Source: Paenibacillus sp. Soil766
GTDB taxonomy: Bacteria; Bacillota; Bacilli; Paenibacillales; NBRC-103111
Direction of reading: 5' to 3'
Length of the DNA stretch: 64,000 nucleotides
Assembly (NCBI RefSeq): GCF_001428105.1
Contig: NZ_LMSJ01000010.1
Coordinates: forward strand, 90,021 to 154,020
Shown: positions 17,542 through 27,179 of the stretch, piece by piece
Position numbering within the stretch: position 1 is the stretch's first letter
Layout of the letters: the number at the start of each line of letters is the position of its first letter
The notes under the pieces: generated by a model
Told to the model about the DNA's origin: nothing
What the model saw: only the letters and a program-made list of their open reading frames with translations
Databases searched by the model: none
Made by a program: the position numbers and the translations under genes

Positions 17542-17612
17542 TTGTAGACATTACGTCTACAAGGAATCTTCATTCTGACCACCTAAATATCTGATGTCTA
17601 CATTCAGTCTAC
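17542..17612. promoter_or_regulatory. GTCTACA repeat cluster with 21-base palindrome
   Basis: TTGTAGAC and GTCTACAA form a perfect 8-base inverted repeat around ATTAC (17542-17562). Two more direct GTCTAC copies lie at 17596-17601 and 17607-17612. The cluster is 130-200 bases upstream of the HNH start and 25-120 bases beyond the ssrA 3' end. It could be an operator, or arm-type recombinase sites at this integration hotspot. Confidence 0.45.
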
Positions 17613-17633
17613 AATTCCACTCTTGAAAAGGCG

Positions 17634-17658
17634 AAAACCCGCTCCCAGAGCGGGTTTT
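17634..17658 (-). terminator. ssrA terminator
   Basis: AAAACCCGCTC pairs perfectly with GAGCGGGTTTT around a 3-base loop, six bases beyond the tmRNA 3' end. The T-tract follows on the minus strand. Confidence 0.85.
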
Positions 17659-17663
17659 CAGTA

Positions 17664-18025
17664 TGGAGGTGAGGGGAGTCGAACCCCTGTCCGAAAATAT
17701 CGCCACACAGGCATCTACGGGTGTAGTCACAGTTTTGATGTCACCCGAGCAGCGCCCCGTAACCGGCTATGCGTTGGGTCAGCCTGATTGTCTTCCTACG
17801 TCCGACCCCAGGCGGAGACCACACGTCGTATCCCACTATAGTTGAGCCCCTATCCCAGTCACATGGGCGATGCTGAGTAGAAGCACGCTAACAGGTTATT
17901 AAGCTGCTAAAGCGTAAGGTTGTTGTTGTTTGCCATTTAATAGGCTTTAGCGTTTTATAGTGGACGCGGCCCCACTACCCGCAACCCGCGCTCAAACTAT
18001 CCCCGTCGAATCCAAGAACACCCCC
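17664..18025 (-). ncRNA. ssrA: Transfer-messenger RNA (tmRNA)
   Basis: The 362-base gene has a tRNA-like end. The 5' GGGGGTG (18025-18019) pairs with 3' CACCTCC (17671-17665), with A at 17664 as discriminator. The T-arm is GGGGTTCGACTCCCC. CCA is not encoded and must be added. The internal frame at 17934-17899 reads GKQQQPYALAA followed by two TAA stops and is the proposed degradation tag. tmRNA rescues stalled ribosomes with SmpB, which is encoded next upstream. The 3' end is a classic integration site, and displaced copies lie downstream. The ends are inferred from pairing, so they may be off by a base. Confidence 0.95.
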
Positions 18026-18114
18026 GGATTGCCTTCGTAACCGTCAGAGACGGTGAAGGTTAAAAGGAAAAGCTGTAGAGCCAAGTTACTCGAAATCTCT
18101 TCGTTACAATTACT

Positions 18115-18142
18115 AGTATACCACATGCCTCAGCAAAGTGAA
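18115..18142 (-). promoter_or_regulatory. Probable ssrA promoter
   Basis: TTCACT (18142-18137) and TATACT (18120-18115) are separated by 16 bases. Transcription would start about 80 bases before the mature tmRNA 5' end, leaving a leader with a small ACCGTC/GACGGT hairpin (near 18038-18054) to be processed. Confidence 0.45.
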
Positions 18143-18188
18143 CACTAGGTTCATGGAAGACAAGGTGTTACCTTCCAATACTACCAAA

Positions 18189-18671
18189 CTATCTAGCAAT
18201 CTTCTGCTTCTCACGCAATGCGCGTTGAATATCGCGTTGTGCATCTTTCTTAGCAGCAGACTCCCGCTTGTCGTATTGTTTCTTCCCTTTACCAATGCCA
18301 ATCAACAGCTTCGCATAACCATTCCGGATATATACCTTCAGTGGAACGACGGTATATCCTTCTTGCTTAGCCTGGCCTAGTATTTTGGCGATTTGCACTT
18401 TCTTCAGCAACAGCTTCCGCGTCCGTGTAGGATCTTCGGGATTGCTGCGATTGCCTTGATCGAAAGGGCTAATATGCATATTGTGTACAAAAGCTTCGCC
18501 ATTCCGAATCGTCGAAAAGCTATCGCCAATGTTGGCTTTACCTGCCCGTAAGGATTTGATCTCCGTGCCGGTAAGGACAAGACCGCATTCATACGTATCT
18601 TCAATGAAATAATCGTGTGAAGCCTTTTTATTCTGGGCAAGTAGTTTGCCGTCAGCCTTCTTAGTTGCCAC
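18189..18671 (-). CDS. smpB: SsrA-binding protein SmpB
   Basis: The 160-residue basic protein binds the tRNA-like domain of tmRNA and brings it to stalled ribosomes. The family length and signatures are intact: [20 protein letters not shown] near the start, [11 protein letters not shown] near 128-138, and a basic C-terminal tail ([11 protein letters not shown]) that reads the empty mRNA channel. The gene lies directly upstream of ssrA and downstream of rnr on the same strand, the common Bacillales order. Confidence 0.97.
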   Translation of the reverse strand: MATKKADGKLLAQNKKASHDYFIEDTYECGLVLTGTEIKSLRAGKANIGDSFSTIRNGEAFVHNMHISPFDQGNRSNPEDPTRTRKLLLKKVQIAKILGQAKQEGYTVVPLKVYIRNGYAKLLIGIGKGKKQYDKRESAAKKDAQRDIQRALREKQKIAR

Positions 18672-18706
18672 GTGAGATCCTCCTCCCGCACGCTAAATGC
18701 AGGTAA

Positions 18707-18741
18707 ATCTTGCTACAATGTGCAACCTATTGTAGCAAGAT
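18707..18741. other. Strong intergenic hairpin between rnr and smpB
   Basis: ATCTTGCTACAAT (18707-18719) and ATTGTAGCAAGAT (18729-18741) form a perfect 13-bp stem with a 9-base loop, in the short gap between the rnr stop and the smpB start. On the minus strand only TTTACC follows, so it could be a weak terminator, an RNA-stability element or a processing site. Confidence 0.7.
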
Positions 18742-18767
18742 CAAGCCCGAAAAGCAAGAACCGGAGA

Positions 18768-21700
18768 CTATCTCTGCCGCTTCTTGCTACCATCGCAGTC
18801 GTCGCTCCGGCGACGACTGCCCTTGGCGAGCGCGTTCACGCCGCTCGCCCAATCCATGCCGCTGCGCTCCGCAGCAGCGCCACCGCCACCACCCGCTTGG
18901 GCTTCGCCCCCAAGCGAAACGCCGCGCTTGCCTTCGCCGCCGCGACTAACCCCGCTGTCAGTCCGCCCTGCGCCGACTGACTGCAACCGCTGGCGCAAGC
19001 TGCCGCCATCGCCAATCTTACCGCCTTTGTCGCGCTTGTCGCTCCAAGGCTTACTACCACCCTTGCCGCGGCGCGATTTCCCTTGACCTGCTGCATTACC
19101 TTGGAAGGCTCCACCTTGCCCTTCGCCAGTTCCAATGCCAGCAATGTGCTCTGCTTTGCCATCTCCACTTCCAGCAAAGCCCCCATCTATTCCTTGGCCT
19201 TTTCTGCCTTGTCCTTGACCTCTTCTCCCTTTTCCTTGCCCCTGAGCACTTCCTTGATCTTGTCCCTGGCCTTGACCTTGCCATTGCCCCTGGTCTTCAC
19301 CTTGACCTCTTCCTTGGCCGCCTCTACCCCTAGATCTTCTACGACCTTGCTCTGTTCCTGCCGCGCCTTCTGTACCAACAGCGCCTACGGCAGCTCCACG
19401 AGCAGCCATTTCAATCCGCCGAGCCGCACCAGTATTGGCACGCCCACGCTTCTTCCCTTGACCTGTCCCTGAGTCTCCGCGTTTCACTGGATTACCTGTT
19501 GCCTGATTCCCAGAAGCATCGCTCTTATTCGTGCCCTCTCCTTGCCCAACCACGGGCTGTGCCTTCGCAAAGCCGCCTTTCCCTTTGTAACCGCCCTTAC
19601 CCTTGTCTGATCTGCCGTCCGATCTACCCCTGCCTCTATCGGATCCGCCCGTATCTTTTCCACCGCGGAAACCTTTAAATCCACCTGAACCCTTGAACTT
19701 GCCTCCACCACCGCCGCCGCGGTTAAATCCGCCCTCTTTGCGAGGCTTCATATCCAACAATTCAAAGTCAATCGTATGATCTTCCATACTCACGCGTGCA
19801 ACACGCACTTTAATGCTGTCGCCGAGTCGATAGATTTTGGAGGTACGCTCACCAATTAGTGCATGCTGTTTCTCATGATGGTTGTAATAATCGTCAGTCA
19901 AATCGCTCAAACGAATTAAACCCTCAACCGTGTTGTCCAACTCAATGAACATACCGAATCCCGTCACACTCGAGATAATACCCTCGAACTCTTCACCGAC
20001 TTTATCCAACATGTACTGTGCTTTCTTTAACGCTTCTGTATCACGTTCTGCATCGACAGCAACGCGCTCACGCTCGGAAGATTGCTGGGCAATATCATTC
20101 ATACGCGAAGCTAAATAATCATGGCGTTTATCTGGAAGAGTTCCACCGTTCTCCAACACTTCACGAATAACACGATGGATAACCAAATCCGGATAACGAC
20201 GAATCGGCGATGTAAAATGGGAATAAAACTCCGCTGCCAATCCAAAATGCCCCAAACTCTGCGCATCATACTTGGCCTGCTTCATCGAGCGCAGCATGAC
20301 TTTACTAATCACGCCTTCTTCCGGTGATCCCTTAATATCTTCTAATAATGCCTGCAAGGAACGCGCATGAATCGCCCCACCCTTACCGCCGCGCATCGCA
20401 TAGCCGAAGGTCGTTACGAACTCCATGAAGTTCATCAATTTCTCGGAATCTGGATCCTCATGCACCCGATACAAGAACGGCACTTTCAACCATGTGAAAT
20501 GCTCAGCAACCGTCTCATTTGCGGCTAGCATGAACTCTTCGATCATCATCTCGGCGACGGAGCGCTCTCTTTTAACAATATCGGTTGGCTTGCCGTCAGC
20601 ATCTACAAGGATTTTGGACTCTTCAAAATCGAAATCAATCGCGCCGCGCTTCATCCGTCTGGAACGCAGTCTAGCTGCCAGCTCTTCCATGCGTTTGAAG
20701 TCTTCCATTAAATACGCGTATTTCTCTGCGATTTCTGGTTCTGCCTCACCTGTCAGCAACTTACGTACATTCGTATAGGTCATTCGTTCTTTTGTTTTGA
20801 TTACACTCGTGAAAATCTCATGATTAACAACTTTCAAATCTTGGTCAAATTCCATTTCACAAGACATAGTCAGTCGATCCACTTGCGGGTTCAACGAACA
20901 AATCCCGTTCGATAAACGGTGCGGCAGCATCGGGATCACACGATCAGTCAAATACACCGAACAACCACGATTGTAAGCCTCAATATCAAGCGCTGTACCT
21001 TCTCGCACATAGTAACTTACATCAGCAATATGCACGCCAAGTCGAACGTTGCCATTTTCCAACAGCTCCACATTGACCGCATCATCCAAATCCTTCGCAT
21101 CTTCACCATCGATCGTCACAATAGTTTTCCCACGAAGATCACGACGACCTTGCCCGATGATTTCTTCTTCTGTAATCGAATCTGGTGCGGCATCTGCCTC
21201 CGCCAAAACGTCCGCTTGGAAAGCCTCAGGCAATTGATGTTGCCGAATAATAGCCAAAATATCTACACCCGGATCATCCTTATGACCCAGAATCTCAATC
21301 ACTTCACCCTCAGCCGCGGAACGCCCTTCCGGATAGTTCACGATCTTCACAACGACCTTCTGACCTGAGACGGCTCCCATAAAAGCATGCTGCGGGATGA
21401 AAATATCTCTCGTCATCCGTTTATCATCCGCAATGACGAACGCATACGTTTCTTGGCTTTGAAAAACACCAACAATTTGCGAGTTCGCGCGTGTAATTAC
21501 ACGTACAACTTCCCCTTCTAAACGACCACCGCCTTGACTGCGAGAAGTGATTTTCACAAAAACGATATCACCGTTCATCGCGGTATTCAGGTCGTGTGCA
21601 TTGATATATACATCCGGGTGCTCACGGTCCTCAGGAATGAGGAATGCAAAACCTTTCGCATGAGCCTGTAGCTTGCCTCGTACCAAATTCATCCGTTCCG

Positions 21701-21893
21701 GAACGCCATAACGATCATTCGGGCTTCTTACGATATGACCGCCTTCTTCTAATTGATTGAGCATTTTGATAAAATCTTTAAACTCATTCGCGCTTCCTAT
21801 TCCAAAATGCTTCTCAAGCTCTTTATAGGACATAGGCTTATACGCCTCTTCTTGCATCAAACTAATAATCTCTTTGTCTGTTATCATACTCAC
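18768..21893 (-). CDS. rnr: Ribonuclease R with long low-complexity C-terminal tail
   Basis: A processive 3'-5' exoribonuclease that degrades structured RNA and works with tmRNA/SmpB on faulty transcripts. An N-terminal winged helix and cold-shock-like domains precede the RNB catalytic domain, whose acidic motif GEDAKDLDDAV lies at about 262-272. The S1 domain covers about 631-715. RNase R is usually 700-820 residues; here 1041 are present because of a tail from about 720 rich in Gly, Arg, Lys and Gln (repeats such as GQGQGQDQGSAQGQGKG). The start ATG at 21893 has AAGGTG upstream. The tail's base composition differs from the rest of the gene and is open in several frames. Confidence 0.95.
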   Translation of the reverse strand: MSMITDKEIISLMQEEAYKPMSYKELEKHFGIGSANEFKDFIKMLNQLEEGGHIVRSPNDRYGVPERMNLVRGKLQAHAKGFAFLIPEDREHPDVYINAHDLNTAMNGDIVFVKITSRSQGGGRLEGEVVRVITRANSQIVGVFQSQETYAFVIADDKRMTRDIFIPQHAFMGAVSGQKVVVKIVNYPEGRSAAEGEVIEILGHKDDPGVDILAIIRQHQLPEAFQADVLAEADAAPDSITEEEIIGQGRRDLRGKTIVTIDGEDAKDLDDAVNVELLENGNVRLGVHIADVSYYVREGTALDIEAYNRGCSVYLTDRVIPMLPHRLSNGICSLNPQVDRLTMSCEMEFDQDLKVVNHEIFTSVIKTKERMTYTNVRKLLTGEAEPEIAEKYAYLMEDFKRMEELAARLRSRRMKRGAIDFDFEESKILVDADGKPTDIVKRERSVAEMMIEEFMLAANETVAEHFTWLKVPFLYRVHEDPDSEKLMNFMEFVTTFGYAMRGGKGGAIHARSLQALLEDIKGSPEEGVISKVMLRSMKQAKYDAQSLGHFGLAAEFYSHFTSPIRRYPDLVIHRVIREVLENGGTLPDKRHDYLASRMNDIAQQSSERERVAVDAERDTEALKKAQYMLDKVGEEFEGIISSVTGFGMFIELDNTVEGLIRLSDLTDDYYNHHEKQHALIGERTSKIYRLGDSIKVRVARVSMEDHTIDFELLDMKPRKEGGFNRGGGGGGKFKGSGGFKGFRGGKDTGGSDRGRGRSDGRSDKGKGGYKGKGGFAKAQPVVGQGEGTNKSDASGNQATGNPVKRGDSGTGQGKKRGRANTGAARRIEMAARGAAVGAVGTEGAAGTEQGRRRSRGRGGQGRGQGEDQGQWQGQGQGQDQGSAQGQGKGRRGQGQGRKGQGIDGGFAGSGDGKAEHIAGIGTGEGQGGAFQGNAAGQGKSRRGKGGSKPWSDKRDKGGKIGDGGSLRQRLQSVGAGRTDSGVSRGGEGKRGVSLGGEAQAGGGGGAAAERSGMDWASGVNALAKGSRRRSDDCDGSKKRQR

Positions 21894-22136
21894 TCATTTC
21901 ACCTTCTTGTTGTTGTTGAACTAAGCATTCTCTATCGCCGTATCCATTTCCTTCACTCCATAGTATGCCACTTCCAAGGAAAGGATAAACGCCATTCATG
22001 TCCATCTTCTCACCCTTGCTCACACACCGTATCGGCGTTTTGGTATACGCACATGACTCCTCATTTTATATGGAGATTAGTGTCCCCAGCACATGCCCAT
22101 ACCAATCAGTCTATCCGGTAAGCACTTGCTTAAAAT

Positions 22137-22170
22137 GAAAAAACAGCAGGAGTATAGTTCCCCTGCTGTT
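22137..22170 (-). terminator. Terminator after secG
   Basis: AACAGCAGG pairs with CCTGCTGTT. An A-run on the plus strand (T-run on minus) follows, directly after the secG stop at 22186. The remaining gap to rnr (21894-22136) shows no gene. Confidence 0.8.
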
Positions 22171-22185
22171 ATCGTTTTATGTGTG

Positions 22186-22422
22186 TTAGCTCTTCACTAC
22201 GTAGGCTACGACAATGGAAAGAATAAAAAATGCAGCAGCAAGCCCCATCGTTGCACGAGACAAAAATAGTTCCAAACCACGAGCTTTTTGTTTACCAAAT
22301 AAGTGTTCTGCGCCACCGGAAATGGCACCGGACAAGCCTGCGCTTTTCCCTTTTTGTAAAAGGACAATCGCGATTAATCCAACCGAAGCTATGATTAACA
22401 AAATTTTCATAAAGATTAACAT
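22186..22422 (-). CDS. secG: Preprotein translocase subunit SecG
   Basis: The 78-residue protein has two membrane helices (about 1-22 and 52-75) and the SecG signature [25 protein letters not shown] between them. It is a small accessory subunit of SecYEG that helps SecA-driven export. The position upstream of rnr-smpB-ssrA on the same strand is conserved in Bacillales, but here a terminator separates it from rnr. Confidence 0.95.
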   Translation of the reverse strand: MLIFMKILLIIASVGLIAIVLLQKGKSAGLSGAISGGAEHLFGKQKARGLELFLSRATMGLAAAFFILSIVVAYVVKS

Positions 22423-22536
22423 ATTAGCACCCCAATTGCCTATTCTTTGCCTTATACAACTAGCATAAATATTCTAACATAGTTCGTCCAGGAACACAAC
22501 AAAGCCAATCACGCCAATCCAAAACATTTAAATAAC

Positions 22537-23232
22537 TTATCTCCACTCCGCAAGTGCAGTCATTTTATCAAATAAGGGCTCGAATTCTTCTTTCATATCC
22601 TCTGGTACAGGAATCAAGGGAAGCCCGAAGCTTCTTGAGATCACTTGCCCCATTGTAAGGTTGCCCAAGTGATTGACATGCAACCAGTCCCGCATTAGCT
22701 TCTCGTAATCTTCTGGATGCCTCCGGTATAACGGCTCAAAAAAAGTATACTGATCGACTAACTGCAACCCCATTTCTCTAGAGAGGTCTCTGTTCGCCTG
22801 CATATTCGCTTGGAATCGCTCTTCGAAATGAAGTGGTCCTTGATGGTAGATAGGGCAATAATAGGTTTGAAGCACAGGGATCGCATGATATCCACGAATC
22901 AGCGAACAAATTGTCCTTAACCGCTCGGTATACAGCTCGACTGGCATTTCCCTAACTGCATCGTTACCCCCGATGGTCACAATGACAAGCGAAGGCTGAA
23001 TAGGCTTCACATCTCGCTCGATTCGATCGAGCAACTCTATGGTTGTTTCACCGCCAATTCCTAAATTAGTAATAGTAACATGTTTACCTATTTCATTCCT
23101 CAAATTGATATGGAACCAATCTACCCAGTTATGTCTGCCATTATTAACAAATGATAATTCTGTATTGCTAGAACCGAATGCACAGATTCGAAAAGCTTGA
23201 TCCGTTTGCTTCACCCACTGTTGGATCGTCAT
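22537..23232 (-). CDS. SGNH/GDSL-type hydrolase
   Basis: The product is about 231 residues. Block I is AFGSSNTE (nucleophile Ser in a GDS-like motif), block III is IGGNDAV, and block V is DWLHVNHLGN (catalytic Asp and His). These enzymes are esterases or deacetylases; there is no signal peptide, so it acts in the cytoplasm. I chose the ATG at 23232 because GGGGGAGG lies nine bases upstream; an in-frame ATG at 23241 abuts the ribosome site. It lies 16 bases after a TauE/SafE permease gene and is probably co-transcribed with it. Confidence 0.85.
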   Translation of the reverse strand: MTIQQWVKQTDQAFRICAFGSSNTELSFVNNGRHNWVDWFHINLRNEIGKHVTITNLGIGGETTIELLDRIERDVKPIQPSLVIVTIGGNDAVREMPVELYTERLRTICSLIRGYHAIPVLQTYYCPIYHQGPLHFEERFQANMQANRDLSREMGLQLVDQYTFFEPLYRRHPEDYEKLMRDWLHVNHLGNLTMGQVISRSFGLPLIPVPEDMKEEFEPLFDKMTALAEWR

Positions 23233-23248
23233 CGTAATCATCCTCCCC

Positions 23249-24010
23249 CTAAGATAGTAGTAAAATCGAACCGCCAACGATAGGAACCATAACCATGGCT
23301 GGCTTTAGGTAATAGCTGGGCACTCGTTTCGTGAATTTCGCCCCTAAGTATGAGCCAAGCATGATACTTACTGCCACCTGTGCCAGTAACTGCAAATCCA
23401 AATACCCCATTTGATAAAAGCCCATTCCCCCACTCCATGCAATTGGAATAATGATGAGCATTGTTGTCCCTGCAGCACGCCTCACAGACATACCGAGTAA
23501 CGCCATCAATCCAATTTGAATAAACGGGGTCGATCCGATACCAAAAACGCCAGATAGAATCCCCGTCAGAAGCCCTAAGCCAATAGCGGAAACCCAAAAC
23601 CTCACACCAAACCCTGTCGGTATATCTGACTCTGAGGGTTTCATACGTGCGACGAGTAGGAATCGAAGCAGCAGTACTAATCCCGATACAATCAACAAAG
23701 TTGCCGATAGCAAGCTCAAATTTTCTTCAGGTATGTAGGTAGACAGCATGGAGCCGCTCCATGCTCCCATAGCCCCGAAACAACCCACGATAACTCCGGT
23801 TCTTATGTGGATATTCCCTTCCCGGTAATGACTTACAGCACCTGAAATGGAGGAGAGCATCATAGCAACTAAGGCGGTGCCTAACACAGTATGAATGGAA
23901 TAACCGAACACTACGGTCAGAATCGATATGATTAACCCCGACCCGCCAGCTCCAACAAATCCTAGTAGCAGACCTACTGTAAACAGGGTCAGTACAATCT
24001 GGATCATCAT
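23249..24010 (-). CDS. TauE/SafE-family membrane permease
   Basis: The 253-residue protein has about eight hydrophobic segments in two halves, with the family pattern GFVGAGGSGLIISILTVVFG near the start and GVFGIGSTPFIQIGLMALLG in the second half. The family exports or imports small anions such as sulfite and sulfoacetate; the substrate here is unknown. It is transcribed divergently from a LysR regulator across a 128-base gap, so that regulator likely controls it. Confidence 0.88.
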   Translation of the reverse strand: MMIQIVLTLFTVGLLLGFVGAGGSGLIISILTVVFGYSIHTVLGTALVAMMLSSISGAVSHYREGNIHIRTGVIVGCFGAMGAWSGSMLSTYIPEENLSLLSATLLIVSGLVLLLRFLLVARMKPSESDIPTGFGVRFWVSAIGLGLLTGILSGVFGIGSTPFIQIGLMALLGMSVRRAAGTTMLIIIPIAWSGGMGFYQMGYLDLQLLAQVAVSIMLGSYLGAKFTKRVPSYYLKPAMVMVPIVGGSILLLS

Positions 24011-24070
24011 CTACAATCACCCTCTCTTACATCCCTGCACTTAGTTAAACACAACATTCTAATGATTAAT

Positions 24071-24105
24071 AATGCATAGTTTGCATTTTATCCATGTTAT
24101 AATGT
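24071..24105. promoter_or_regulatory. LysR-type operator and promoter region
   Basis: AATGCATAGTTTGCATT (24071-24087) is an imperfect palindrome that includes the T-N11-A spacing typical of LysR boxes. A TATAAT follows at 24100-24105 for the plus-strand regulator. It lies midway in the divergent gap, which suits control of both the permease and the regulator itself. Confidence 0.5.
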
Positions 24106-24138
24106 AATGAGTTTAACAGGATCATTGGAGGTCATCGG

Positions 24139-25059
24139 ATGGAGTGGCAGCAGCTTGAATATTTTCAGGTGGTAGCAACATTGCAGCATTTTACCCGCGC
24201 AGCGGAGCAGCTATCGATCACACAGCCGGCGCTAAGCCGTTCAATCGCTCAACTTGAACATGAATTAGGCGTTCCTTTATTCGATAGACGAGGACGTTCC
24301 GTCCTATTGAATCCCTATGGGCATAAATTCCTCGAACATACAACACGTATATTACAAGAGATGAAGGAAGCCAAGCGTGACATTATCGTCATGCAAAATC
24401 CTTTATTAGGCGACATCTCGTTAGCCTTTCTTAAATCATTAGGCATCAGCTTTATACCGCTTATGGTCAGAAGCTATCTTGAACTTCATCCACATGTGAA
24501 CTTTCACCTATTTCAGAATTCCACCTCATCTATGCTCGATCAATTGAAGCGTGGAGAAGTCGATTTGTGCTTATCATCGCTTACCGATACAACACCAGAG
24601 ATTATATGGAAGCCCTTATGGACCGAGGAAATGTTTCTATTCGTCCATCACTGTCATCGATTTGCATCACAACCAAACGTAAGGCTCCAAGAGATCGCTG
24701 ATGACAAATTTATTGTGCATAAATCGGGGTATGGCAGTAGAGCCATTTTTGATGCAATGTTCGCATCCATGAATAAAGCGCCAATTATCGCTTTTGAGGG
24801 TGAAGAGGTTGTCAGCCTGCTCGGATTTGTCTCGGCCAACCTAGGTATTGCCCTGTTGCCAGAAATACCCGGAATGGATATGAAGAACCTTGTCAAATTG
24901 CCGATCAGCGATTACCAATCCCAGCGGACCATCGGCCTTGCATGGATAAAAGGAAAACACTTGCCGCCAGTCGTGGATACATTTCGGGAGTTTCTAATCG
25001 ACTACTCATTTAAGAATGGGAATTATGATAATTTAAAAAAACAGACCTACTCGCGATAA
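24139..25059 (+). CDS. LysR-family transcriptional regulator
   Basis: The 306-residue protein has the standard N-terminal winged helix-turn-helix (FTRAAEQLSITQPALSRSIA, about 18-37; LGVPLFDRRGR) and a periplasmic-binding-protein-like effector domain from about 90. The ATG follows TTGGAGGTCATCGG. It is divergent from the TauE/SafE gene. Its 3' end overlaps the oppositely oriented M50 gene by 13 bases within a shared terminator hairpin. Confidence 0.93.
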   Translation: MEWQQLEYFQVVATLQHFTRAAEQLSITQPALSRSIAQLEHELGVPLFDRRGRSVLLNPYGHKFLEHTTRILQEMKEAKRDIIVMQNPLLGDISLAFLKSLGISFIPLMVRSYLELHPHVNFHLFQNSTSSMLDQLKRGEVDLCLSSLTDTTPEIIWKPLWTEEMFLFVHHCHRFASQPNVRLQEIADDKFIVHKSGYGSRAIFDAMFASMNKAPIIAFEGEEVVSLLGFVSANLGIALLPEIPGMDMKNLVKLPISDYQSQRTIGLAWIKGKHLPPVVDTFREFLIDYSFKNGNYDNLKKQTYSR

Positions 25060-25079
25060 GATCCCATCGCAGCAGGTCT
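25043..25079. terminator. Bidirectional terminator inside two overlapping 3' ends
   Basis: AGACCT (25043-25048) pairs with AGGTCT (25074-25079), with an inner GCGAT/ATCGC stem. An A-run precedes it and a T-rich stretch follows, so it can work on both strands. It covers the last codons of both the LysR gene and the convergent M50 gene. Confidence 0.65.
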
Positions 25080-25772
25080 ATTTGTACGTTTAGCTCTTTT
25101 ACTTCGCCCTAAGAAGGCACTCACCGCTTGCTTCGCACACCACAGCGCGAACAATGTAAACCCGATCGACCACACAATAGCAGGTATCCCCGTGTGGTTG
25201 GCCAAGTTAGTCGCATCGCCTGCACCTCGGCTGTTTTGCAAGGCATATACAATCAGCGACCCCGGACCAAATACTGACTCTTCCAAGCATAAGAACGCTA
25301 GCAGCAGGTAGTAAAAATCGCGCAGCCACTTCGGCGCCAACGCCAAAGCTAGCACGGTCAAGAAAATAAAACCGAGCAGGAACGTAACACCGAAGCTGTT
25401 CCGTACGAACAGCACCAGTGACAGCGCTGACAGCGCCGTCATCACCTGCAGCCCCAGCCGCTGCTTGCCTTTGGCATAAGCCGAGAACAGGAACCAAGCA
25501 AACAGCGAGGCGGTCATATACCCCGCCAACGAGACCGGGATGATGGCCCATGACTTGGTCATGGACGAGTACGTGACGCCGCTGTGGTCTCTGTACAGCT
25601 CGATGTACATGACCTTGCCAGACAACGCAAGTGTCGCGGCGGCATGCCCGAACTCATGTACCATTGTGTCCAGGTTCCGAAAAAACGAGGAAGGAATCCA
25701 GTGCGTGAGCACCGCGGTGCCAATTAGGAACAGGATCGTTTTTACCCAGTTGCTCAAAAGCATGACCTCCAT
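25047..25772 (-). CDS. M50-family-like membrane metallopeptidase
   Basis: About 241 residues with roughly six membrane segments. The zinc motif HEFGHAAATLALSGK appears early and is followed by a transmembrane core, as in the M50B-like family. A third metal ligand was not located with confidence. The start is uncertain: ATG at 25772 and ATG at 25763 are both possible, and neither has an ideally spaced ribosome site. A TATAAT-like sequence (minus strand near 25795) suggests its own promoter after the eno terminator. Substrate and pathway are unknown. Confidence 0.75.
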   Translation of the reverse strand: MEVMLLSNWVKTILFLIGTAVLTHWIPSSFFRNLDTMVHEFGHAAATLALSGKVMYIELYRDHSGVTYSSMTKSWAIIPVSLAGYMTASLFAWFLFSAYAKGKQRLGLQVMTALSALSLVLFVRNSFGVTFLLGFIFLTVLALALAPKWLRDFYYLLLAFLCLEESVFGPGSLIVYALQNSRGAGDATNLANHTGIPAIVWSIGFTLFALWCAKQAVSAFLGRSKRAKRTNRPAAMGSYRE

Positions 25773-25803
25773 GACATCCGACGACTTTACTCCATTATAC
25801 GCC

Positions 25804-25832
25804 AAAACGGGCAGGTGTAAGCCACCTGCCCG
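25804..25832 (-). terminator. Terminator of the glycolytic operon
   Basis: CGGGCAGGTG and CACCTGCCCG form a perfect 10-bp stem with a T-run on the minus strand, about 25 bases after the eno stop codon. Confidence 0.85.
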
Positions 25833-25856
25833 CCATATAATTAAATACGGATGTTA

Positions 25857-27179
<1,323 letters not shown>

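Noticed and set aside
18672..19472. Several long open frames on the plus strand opposite the rnr tail
   Set aside because: They arise from the GC-rich simple-sequence DNA of the RNase R tail; no ribosome sites or family matches.
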